Below are positions 26,601 through 37,400 of a DNA stretch of 64,000 nt, one piece after another (position 1 is the first letter of the stretch; every line of letters starts with the position of its first letter). The stretch is from Puffinus mauretanicus (Eukaryota > Chordata > Aves > Procellariiformes > Procellariidae): contig JAJKFH010001094.1 of assembly GCA_023333565.1 (NCBI GenBank), positions 62,001 through 126,000 on the forward strand, given 5' to 3'. A model generated the notes under the pieces. It worked only from the letters and a program-made list of their open reading frames with translations. It had not been told where the DNA came from and ran no database searches. A program made the translations under genes and the position numbers.

Positions 26601-29600
26601 AGGCTGCATGGGTGAAATGTGCTGTTGTGTGGTGAAAGAAGGATCCATGGAGAGGATGCTGTACAAAACAAAAAGAATGGTGGTGTATTAAGGAAGGGGA
26701 TGTAGAGAAAATTGTTTTGAATATATGGCAATATTGGTAATAGCTTTTTTCTTTAGCAACAGGCAGAGGTTTTAAGTGGAAGTAGATGAGATGCATATTG
26801 TTCTGTCACCAAGCATCTCGGAAGCTTGCGCAGAAAGGAAGAGGATTATGCAGAAACACTGAAGTAATGAGGAATGATGTCAGTAATAGTTCCAAGCAAC
26901 AGAAGTACCACAAGATGATGATGTTACTGATACAAAGGCTGGCTGGCAGGATGAGGAGTTGACTGCAGCCAAAATAAGATGATAGAGGTAATCAGTAAGC
27001 TGATTTATGAACAGAGTTCACCCATATGGGAAGGCCAATCAGTACATGGGTCCAAGATTTTTAGTCCACTTTGACATAGGGATTCTGGAGAAATGCTTGG
27101 GAAAACCCCAAGAAGTGTCATCACCAGAGACGACTACTGTTCCTGTTAAGGCTGTGGAAGTTAATAAGGGAACTAAAACTGTGTGATTAAAAGGATGCTT
27201 TTTTTTGAAGCTGAATTGAAAATAGCAAGTTGTAAGAGAGAACAAGTGCTGCTTAGTGTAGGTACGGATCACAGCGACTGGGATTGCCTTATTAGTAACT
27301 TTAGTATACTCTCAGAGGAAACATGTTCTGGGAGGAAGTGTGGTGAATGTAACTGTGCAGTGAATTTAGAAGCACTATTGTGTACAGGAAGCTCCTCATT
27401 CAGAGTAAATGGTTTTCTGTGAAATAATTGAGCCTGGAGAAAAGGGAAGATGTCTCCAGTACAAGGAGACGGTAGGGTATACCCCACTGAGGTGGTACTT
27501 GCTGTGAGAAGGCAGCAGCGCTAAAATCCAGAGACAGATCTTCCATATGGTTGGGGTTTGAGCCAAGATTTCCCTGTCCTAGTAGACTCACTAATTGAAA
27601 ACAGCATCTTATGTTGTGGTTGGGTTACAGCTCAAGCAAGAGGAGGAATTCCCTTTCTCAATGAGACAGAGATCTTTGGGGAGCTGTCTCAAAGAAAATA
27701 GAATAAAATCATATGAAGTATGAAAACTGGAGAGAGGAAAGACTACCTACCCTCCTCCACAAAAAGCGACAATCCTGTTGACAGATAAAGGGTACTTGAG
27801 TGGGAAGCCCAAGAAATATGTTGTTTAAAGGTGGGACAGCTTCATGTGGAGGATTCTTACTTTTGCTCCACTGCTGCCTTTTCCATGGAGGAAGAAAGGA
27901 GCAGATGATGCTGCAGTAAAGGACAGGCTGTGTCTGGAGACAGAGAGAGGACAGTGGTCTTACCAGACTGGTATTCAATCCCAGTATCTGAAGCTGAACT
28001 TAGCTGAAATGTGACTGAATTAAGTCACTGCCTGACAAGACAACTGAGTGTTGTCCAGAACTTTCATAGAGAGAAAAAAGCAGACTGCTTTAAAAAAAGT
28101 CTGATCCTTTTTTGGAGGTATTCCTCATGTAATTTGGAGGTTCCTTTTCTGTCTTAACCAACTGATGTGTTCACATATTTATTATGCCAAAGAGGATTTG
28201 CCTTTCTTAAAAAACAAAAGCCTGTTTTTGTTTGCTCGGAAGAGGCCTTTTGAAAAACCTTTAGACTCCTCAAAATGTATTACAATATGTCAGAATATCT
28301 TGCAATCTTGCTAGAATGAATTATCCTCATTTTTCCTGTAAATGGGTACGTTCATACCTAATTACTCTGTTCAGTTATATTGATAAAGATTTTGTGGATA
28401 GGATTTCTCTGATTTTCTTACAAAGTAGATTTAATGATGTTTTGTGTCTGAATCAGATAATGTTCCTTTGAAATGAACTTCCAAAAAATGGAAAGTCATT
28501 GAAGACTACATGCTGTCATTTCACTTCAGGAGAGTCCTACAGGGCAATAAGTGAGCTCTTGCTGATTTTGCTAAAAGAAGTGTTTTGAATTCAACTTCAG
28601 GAACATTAGTGAAGTCTCTCATGTGAGTATCATCAATCAGAATAGACTTCCCCCTTCCTCTCCCCCCCTGCCCCCAACTCAGTCCTATGTTTGTCAACAA
28701 ATCTAGAAATAAAAAGCCAGGACTACTGTTGGGGGTTTTGCTGCCTCCATTTTAAAAGACCTTCTTAATGGAGAAGTGTACTACTTCATGAAAAAGAAAG
28801 TGCTTTAAAATTCATGCCTAACTTTAAGAAAGGGTTCTTTGTGATAGCTGGAACACATGATTCTCAGCAAAGCACTAAGCAGTGCAATCACTTTCGTAAT
28901 CTAGTTATATCTGCTTTTTCTTGCCCTTTTGTGCCTGTAACTGCTGATGTAGCTTACATTCTGGTATTTTGCTTATTGGATTTTCTTTCCAATGCAGTAA
29001 ATCATGAAATAACACAGATTCATAAACCCAATTCATGATGAACATTATCTGTTCCTCATTTTTGTACAGTACTCATCCAAACCACAACCTTTCAGCTGTA
29101 TCAGCTACATTTTACTATTGTATCATCCAGATAATTTTGAATGATGATAAAGGTTGATTGCTTGACTGGATTTAAAAAAAGAGTCAAAATGGGCTTTGTG
29201 TGGATTTGCATGTGTGTCAGGCTATATAATCAGCTGGTCCTTCAAAATTTCAGTTGTTTCCTTTGAACAGAGAATTACTTAACCGATTACACAGTTTCTT
29301 CAAGATACGCTGTCCCATATGCATTCAGTCCTTTAGCATGTATGCTTTTGAGATTAGAGACTTCTAGCCTCATCAAAATCTGTGAGTATGCCAGTACCTC
29401 TGAGTGCTGATTGGAGACTCCCCAGCGGATGGGAGCTGTAGAACCCTTCTGCTGAGCATGGGATTGTTCCTGAATTCCTTTGTGATGGCTCGGGGCTCTG
29501 TATTGGTCACGAGACCACTGCTCTGCCTGTGTCTGGGCTGGAGGCAGATTCAGGTTGTTAAGGCAAGTTGCTGGGATGTACCTTAGGGACAATGGCAGGG

Positions 29601-32600
29601 GTCTATCCTCACAAGTTCTTTCTCTTTTAGTTATTTATCTATCTAATCTCTATGAAAATAGGTTTGTCCTTGCTATAATTTAGTTGAGGTATTTTCTTAC
29701 TGGGGTTATCACTTTTAAAAGTTGATTTTTTTTTTTTTTTAATGTACCAATTTACTGCTGGGTGTTGTCATCTCATCTTGCAATACAGTTCCACTTTCTT
29801 GCTACTTGAAAGGAACTGTTGGGGCAAAATAGCATAGCATTTTTGGTCTAGATAAAAATCTAAGCAACTATGAATACGGTATGCTTGTGGTACCTGTGTT
29901 GTCATTTACTCATAGTAAATTTAAAACGTGTTAAGTACGATGTAAAACCTGAAAAATCATATTAGTGCAAGTATGTGTGTGTACTTGATATTATTTCCTA
30001 CTTCGGTCTTAGTATTATGCTGTTTCATAATCCTATGGCAACTACTCCAGAAGAAATACAAAAAGTTCTTAAAATTTTAGAGGGGAAAAAGTCAAATGTT
30101 TTTGGTTGCAAAACATGTTGTAACGCTCCCCACTTTGCCCTTTCTATTAATTGGATCCCAGTGGACTACACAAAAATTTATGAAACCTTTGTATTGAGTG
30201 ATGACTATAAACAAAGTGTCATTGTTACCCAAAGTCCATTCTGTACACAGACTTTTTGTTAAATCAAAATTCCCAATCCAGGAAGTCCTGGCTTTCAGCC
30301 CAGACACCTCAGATGCAAGTCGTCTTAGGTTCTTAAGATTTTAGGTTCAATGTGACAAGTAATGGGAAGACTGAGAAACTTATTTCAGGTACTGAAACTT
30401 TTAACTGGATTTGTGTTTATTTTAAACTTTATTCTGCTCTGAGTATCAGTATAATCTGAAAGTCACTTCTGCGCTTTTTGTAGCATTTGGGATGGTAATT
30501 TTGGTTTCTGAAGCTTCCTGGTTTCATATAACACACTTCATATGCTATTTCTGCAGTGCAGGCTTTTTTTAAACAAGCTTTGACATAGTTTAACTTTTTT
30601 TCTGTGTACATGTATACATACATAATGCACATCTGTGTGTGCGTCACTGCTCTCAACAAGAAATCCCGTTTCAGTAGGTCAGCAGATACTGAATTTAGTT
30701 TCCTTTTGATAATGCTTACATGGATGTATATAAACTCTTAACAGAAAGGCAAGAAAAAGTTCACCTGATGGTAGTTTTTGAAGCAAACAAAAAATTTCCA
30801 TGACTGTATTCTGAGGCTAAAATTAGATTAAAAAAATTCTTCAGCTAAGCCAAAATAGGGAAGGTTTTGGTACGCAGGATAACTTCTGCAAGGAAAGATG
30901 AAATCTTTTTTTGCCTTTTGCAGCTAAGGATCTAATTGTCGTTTGGGGTTGTTTCTTCATTTTTACGTTAATCTCCTTCTACAGCTGTCTTTCACCATGG
31001 GAAACAGTATTCTTGATTTGGCATTTTATGCAGTAACTGAGATGTATTTACATTTGTACTAGACTCAGCAGGTTACGTGCAAGACTGACTTCTGTGCAGG
31101 TAGGCTAGGTTGAGTGTAGAGGCTGAAGTGGACACTAGCAAAATAAACCAAACAGAAAAAAAGCACCTAAATTCATGAGTGGTTCAAGTATACCTTGCTG
31201 TCAAAAGATGCAATCCTGGCTCAAGCAGCTTGTTTCCATGGTCCTCTTTCCACCTGTGCTGGCACAAGTATTCATGTGTTGCCATAACAAACCAATTGGG
31301 TAACTGATACTGTTTAAACTTTTTGTCTAGGTTGGTTTTAACATGGGTCAGTTTATCTGGTTCATGAATATTTGGGCCAGAACAAACAAAGTAGAGAAAG
31401 TGGATATGAGAATGAAGAGAGGAAGGCAGGGCTTCCTCCAGGATAGAGTTCATCACTGCTGTCAGCTTAAATAGTTTGGGAAATACAGCATGGGTTATAC
31501 AATATCATCTTGTACAATTTAGTGATGTAATAAAAAAATTGTACTTTCAGTTGATACATGAGGTTAAGGACAGTAGTGGGACTAAAGCTATGATCAGTTT
31601 TGAGCCATGGGACACAATTAGCTTTGTTATGAACTACAACATGTTTGAATTCAGGATGCAAAATACTTGCAAGAAGTCAGCCAGCATACACATGGCCAAG
31701 CAGTGCATGGTTAAATTTGAAAGGACGCACAGGAAGTTCTGGCATCTGTAAATGGCTGGCCACAGCGCCTACTCTGCACTGAATTCCTCCTTCACTGAAA
31801 CCTGGCATGTTTGGTTTTACTTATATAAATTTACATATATAGTTTATTTAAATGAATATATTTATGTACACAGCTTTAATATGACACTGTTTTTACACTG
31901 TCCTGTATTTCTTAAATTGCATATTTTAAATATGAGTGAGTGAATTCATTCTGCATGATACTCACTCCGGCTTGTTCTTGTGGTAAGCCTCTGAATAAAA
32001 TTATTTTATATATCGGCTATTTTAGGAACTTTTTATAGTGTTTGCATTTTTCAGTTAATTTAAATCCTGGTGTTTTGCAAATTTGAGCACTGAATGCTAA
32101 TGGTATTGAAAAGTTGCATATATTCCTTGATCACATTCCTTCCATCTTCTGAGGCGTTGTGGTTCCTTTTTTGAAAACATCTGATATCATAGACCACAAA
32201 TGCCAAAAGGCCTGGGTTTTAGGAACCTTTTCTAAAGCATCAAATAGTTGGAAATTATGTATCCTCTCAAGCTTCCATAATCCTTCAGTCCCATGCCTGT
32301 GTTTCACCTTTTCACATACCCATGTCTCTAAGCCAGGTTTCTAAACCCTTCTCTACTCTTCGTCCTCATGTAGCCAGCCCTCGAATCCTGTGGCATTTGT
32401 TCCCCCCACCCCTGTGCCTACAGCAATTTGCCACCTTCTCCTTCCTGGCCTGTCTCTCATTTTCTGCTCCCCAGGATCTGCTCTGCATGCTGCATTGTGA
32501 CTAAGAGGCCAGGTGTGCCTCTCCACTTAGAATCATATCTCACCTCCCCAGTGTCACAGTAACTCCCACTTCTGAACTCCTCATGCCAGAAATAAACAGA

Positions 32601-32933
32601 TTATTAAAGCAGGGAGAAGAGACTGGAACAGTGCTGCAGCTTTCTTGAAACACATGCTTTCGCATGGCATGCACTTGTCCGATTTAACATGCTAGAGGTG
32701 TACTGAGAAAGGAGATAAATTTGGGAGCATATAGCAAATATAGGTACACCTGTGACAATGCAGTAGAATTTAGCTACATGTTCACAATATTGAATGGAGT
32801 CTAAAAAATTCTTGGTATAGACTTCACCTTTGTATCACTCTTTCTAACACTGCATTTGTGTTTTGGATGGGGGCACACATATTCCGTTGAAAGTTACCAC
32901 AATGAAGAGCTGCTTACTGTCATTTTCTATCAG

Positions 32934-33522
32934 AAATAGTGTGGCCAGCAGGAGCAGGGAGGTGATCGTGCCCCTGTACGCGGCACTGGTGAGGCCGCAC
33001 CTCGAATACTGTGTTCAGTTTTGGGCCCTCACTACAAGAAGGACATGGAGGTGCTGGAGCGTGTCCAGAGAAGGGCAACGAAGCTGGTGAAGGGCCTGGA
33101 GCACAAGTCTGATGAGGAGCGGCTGAGGGAACTGGGACTGTTTAGTCCGGAGAAGAGGAGGCTGAGGGGAGACCTCATCGCTCTCTACAACTACCTGAAA
33201 GGAGGTTGTGGTGAGGTGGGTGTTGGTCTCTTCTCCCAGGTAACCAGCGATAGGACGAGAGGAAATGGCCTCAAGTTGTGCCAGGGGAGGTTTAGACTGG
33301 ACATTAGGAGAAATGTCTTCACTGAAAGGGTTGTCAGGCCTTGGAACAGGCTGCCCAGGGAAGTGGTTGAGTCACCATCCCTGGAGGTATTTAAAAGAGG
33401 TGTAGATGTGCTGCTTAGGGACGTGGTTTAGTGGTGGACTTGGCACTGTTAGGTTAACGGTTGGACTTGCTGATCTTAAAGGTTTTTTCCAAACTAAACT
33501 ATTCTATGATTCTATGATTTTG
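32934..33522 (+). mobile_element. CR1 retrotransposon, 5'-truncated, 3' end intact
   Basis: About 590 bp in the same orientation as BTBD7. It begins near the GTGTGGCCAGCAGG motif of CR1 ORF2 and continues through the [20 protein letters not shown] reverse-transcriptase C terminus to a TAG at about 33429, a short 3' UTR and the octamer-repeat tail (ATTCTATG twice, from 33505). The C-terminal frame is open for 136 codons. A one-base shift near 33021-33030 separates it from the upstream part. This is the best preserved mobile element in the window. CR1 insertions usually lack clean target duplications and none was sought. Confidence 0.95.
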
Positions 33523-34214
33523 CAGTATTAATATTTTAACACTGCTAATATAGGAATAAATTATAATGTGCTTGTTGTATGTTTAGCAAGGAATCCTTGT
33601 TCAAATTTCCTCAGAATTGACTTCCTAAAATGTTTTCAAATGCCTAATAAAACAGTAGATGAATGCTTAAATGCCTCATTTTTACTATTACAAACCTACT
33701 CCTAGCTACTAGTCTAAACTTGAGAAGTAGGACTGAATGAGAACTATGTAAGTGGTATAAAATCAAAATGCAGCTGAAAGCAGGGATGATGGCATAACCT
33801 CCAATGGGATTGGCTTATTCTGCTTTCTCAGTCAGTGTAATTCAATTTGGGATTTTTATAACAATGTGTAAACATATCAGCATGTATAAAAAGTCTTTCT
33901 TGGTACAGTTAAAGGAGCATATCCAGTCTAGGCCAACTCCTACTTGAAGATTTCTTAGCTAAAAGTTTGATAGCCATCCTGTTCCTTGTTGCAGTACTGA
34001 TTTGTGAATGTTTTGGAAAATTACAAATTATTTTAGAAAAAAAAAGAGTATTTTTGATCTTGATTTAATCCTTCAAATAAAAAGCTATCTTGGAAATGTT
34101 TGAGGCTTTAATTTATGAAAATACTATGTGCTGGAGGCTGAGTTTATTTTATCTAAATCACATAATACCTACTGGAAAAAAAAAAAGTAACTTATTGGTG
34201 TTTTTGTTCTACAG

Positions 34215-34400
34215 AAATGGAGGAACAGAATGCTGGACCTGGGATTGAAGATTTATAAAGGATTATGGGATTATACATTGAAGAGCCAGCAGGCGGAATG
34301 CCTGAGTGACTGAAGAAGATGGGTGCTAATGCATCTAACTACCCTCACTCGTGTTCCCCAAGGGTAGGGGGAAATTCACAGGCACAACAGACATTCATAG
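34215..34400 (+). other. BTBD7: BTBD7 exon 2 (leader and first 27 codons)
   Basis: The acceptor is TTCTACAG and the donor ATAG followed by GTAACT. Coding starts at 34319 and contributes 27 codons plus the first base of Gly28. The peptide begins [12 protein letters not shown], as in mammalian BTBD7. Gly2 and Ser6 fit the MGxxxS pattern for N-myristoylation. The 104-nt leader part is crowded with short ORFs (ATGs at 34217, 34230 and 34265), the last in frame with the main start but closed by TGA at 34307. Confidence 0.92.
34319..34400 (+). CDS. BTBD7: BTBD7 coding exon 2, N terminus
   Basis: This 82-nt coding part encodes residues 1-27 and leaves phase 1 into exon 3. The start codon lies in a strong context (A at -3, G at +4), and the in-frame TGA at 34307-34309 rules out an in-frame N-terminal extension within this exon. 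The segment is Ser/Asn/Gln-rich and probably disordered apart from the possible myristoylated tip. Confidence 0.93.
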
Positions 34401-37400
34401 GTAACTCTCTTCAGTTATCTTGTCACTTACATAAATGACTTGCTGGATTGTGTATGCACTGGATTTGATTTGCTTGCAGTAATGTTATGCAGAGCTCTTA
34501 TTTTCTAGGTCACCAGTTTAAATCCATTTGAGCTCAATCGTGCATGAAACTTGGTACTGTTCAAGTATCTGTTTGGCCTATGTATGCAATGAGTTGATCT
34601 GCTATTTGCTAGTAAACAGATGCCAGGTTATTTAAATAAAAAAGTGGAGTTTTTTTGATAATTAAACCATGGATGCTAGTTTTCCCAGCTCAAGAGCAGT
34701 TGCTATCTGTTAATACTATCTACCATTTTTTACTCCTCTTCCTCAGATTTTCTGTGAAACTGTATTAGAGCATATAAAACTATCGATCATCAGTATTCAT
34801 TGTAGTATTGGCATTGTGTCTAATATGAGTGAATTACTTCCTTATTGCTAGAAGGGATGTATCTCTGATAACAAGCCTGTTAAAGTAACAAGCAATCTTG
34901 AAGACAACTTTTTCTCCTGTCCTTTCCTGTTCCTGTAAATGGGGAATGGGGGTACTTGCTATCCTAACAGTATTATTTACAAGCAAGGACCTTGCTTACC
35001 TGGAAATGTGAGCTGAAATGCTCTTAAGAAATTATTTTCTTATCCCAGTCATAACTGGGGCGGGTATTACCTTTATGTGCTTTTCAGTCTAGTGCAAAAA
35101 GATCTCAGTGTAGATCTAAGAACTGTCATACTATAAATAATAAATAGTTATGTGATGAATCTAAAAGAAGGCAGTTTTTGAGAAGATAGATCTTGCTTAA
35201 AAAAACCCCAACTCTGACAGCCTGAAGAATGATCTTAACAGTAAATAATATAAATACTTTATAAACACTTTTCTCCTTTATGCCTTGGCTTGCAACACTG
35301 AATAAGTAGTTATTGATATTCGGTGTTACATCTTTTCTTAATCACTACTGAAAGCACAGTGATATCCTTAGCAGAGGAAAAATTGACTTGCTTTGTAATT
35401 TTTCTCTTTTGTCTCAGCTTTTGTGACACTCCTAACTTTTGGAGATTTGAGTAGAGGACAGCCCACAAACTGTTACATGTAAAGACCAGTGCTCTGGGCT
35501 AAAAATTCTGCGTGTGCTGTTATAGCATGTCAAGGAAGAACTTTTAGTACTAACATCTTAGATATCAATGCGTGTAAAGTCCCCCTTAAGGCTTTATGTA
35601 TTTTCAGTGTATCATAACTAACGGTAGTAAAAGGTGTGCCCCAGTTGATATGTATACTTTCTAGAATCACAGCCAAAATGTTTTTATTACACATCTTGGT
35701 GTTTTTTATCTGCCTGTATATGGAATGAAGAGAAACCCTTAAGACCTGAAAACGTGCAGATCTGTGTGCTGAAACACCTTTTGAGTAGGTTTGAAGAGGA
35801 GAGAGTTCCAAAGGCTTCATTTTATTTCCCAGAAACTTCCCACTTGGTATGTGGAAGATTTTGTTGATGCTCTTCATTATTAAATTCAAAATAGAAACCC
35901 ATTATATAGTATGTTATGATAAATCTACTGATCTCCATTACCTATTGAAAATTGTGGTTGAGACTTTTTTGAAGAAGGTCTAAAAGCATATGGCTGTCTC
36001 ATCTTAGGCATGGCAAATGAGTGTTCTGGTTAAAATTCTTGCTGAAATCTTCTGATATTATGGTGGCACTTATGAGTGTGGTAGTAAAGTAAGTGTGCTA
36101 TCTACCACACAGGCGTACATCTCTTCTTCCCACTTGTGAAGTTTGGCTTTTTCTCATCTTGACTCTTGTTTGGACAATTGGTTTGTGCAGCTTTCTCAGT
36201 GGAAAATAAATGTATCCTAAAATCAATAGCTGAGGTTTTCATCACTTGTCAGAATAATGATATTTTAATGTTAAATCAACTTTTACAGATTTTTTTTTTT
36301 TTAATGTAGAAGGCATTAGATCTATTTACTGCCCCAAAGTAGAACTGGAAACACGGGGACTAGAGTTATAATAGCTGCATAATATGTATTAGTTGCCTTA
36401 TTCCTTGAAACTGGATTCAGGCTTATGGGTTTGTTTTAGATGTGCTGCTTTACCATTAAAGCACTGCCACCATGTTACATTGTAAATGTAGGATGAATAT
36501 TAAGAGCTGAGAACTGATCTGGCAAAGCACAGTAGTTTCATAGGATGAGCTCCCACTGTTAGTTGATTTAATGCTGAATTTGCTTACAGTTTATGAAGAG
36601 GAGATAAATCAGTAAAAATAATGCAGTGCTCTTACTGTAAAAAACACTTTTGTTTTAGCAAAGGCTTAGCTAGTCATCTCCTTACCGTTTTGTCTACGGC
36701 ATTCAGGAGGAGGATTTCACACCATTTTCTAGGGTGGTACATGTGTTCAAGATGTTTATTTTTAAATAGAACTCTAATTAGATTTTAAAATGTGTAGGCA
36801 TGCAGAGGACTAGACAGATCCCATTATTCATTGTCAAGTGCCCAAGTAGTTTCTTTTGGCAGTCATCTGCTTCTTGTAAATATTTTATCTGTTCAAAGCT
36901 AGATATTGTCTAGGGGCATGAAGTAGTTATTACTTTTTAACAACATTTAATAGATTTATTCCTTTTAGTGTAGAAGTGGGGAGTAAATTTCTGTTTCCTA
37001 CTTCTAATGCTGCTGCCTTTTAAAGGAATCAGGCAGGTCAAAAAGGGACTCCTCAAAATTCTTTCTTGGAGGGATATGGGGCCACCAGCTGTTGTGAACC
37101 CAGAGAGGCTATGCTGGTGCATCTCTACATCTGCCTCTGGCAAAAAACAGTTGTGTGGTGGCACTTTTATAGCAGTGTTTTATCCATTTGTAACAATAGC
37201 GCTGTTTGCAGTACTTCTGAGGTTAAATCTTGTAAGTAGCTCAGAATACACAAAGGTTTGAATGGTGTTTTAGTATCTTGTGGTGATTCACGGGCAAGTA
37301 ATACCTCACGGCAGCCTTCAGGGAAGAAAGAAATTGAGACTTCTGATATGCTAGTTTTTCTTTATCGGAATGTAAGAGAATATTCTGCATACTCAAGTTT

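Larger units (their letters stand above)
15202..34214 (+). other. BTBD7: Intron 1 of BTBD7 (about 19 kb)
   Basis: It runs from the inferred donor at 15202 to the acceptor TTCTACAG at 34214. The first 700 bp is still CpG island. The rest is AT-rich non-coding sequence with a 21-bp duplication at 20651-20692, a T16 run at 17552-17567, a purine-rich G+C-raised block at about 26.8-28.1 kb of unknown origin, and a CR1 element at 32.93-33.52 kb. Short ORFs in this intron show no protein family I recognise. Confidence 0.6.

Noticed and set aside
29975..30262. 95-codon ORF in intron 1
   Set aside because: No recognisable domain, no splice signals pointing to an exon and no frame continuity. Probably chance.
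31476..31943. Two consecutive plus-strand ORFs of 91 and 63 codons in intron 1
   Set aside because: AT-driven composition and no family resemblance.
33021..33431. 136-codon ORF as a host gene
   Set aside because: It is the 3' part of a CR1 reverse transcriptase, with the octamer tail immediately downstream.
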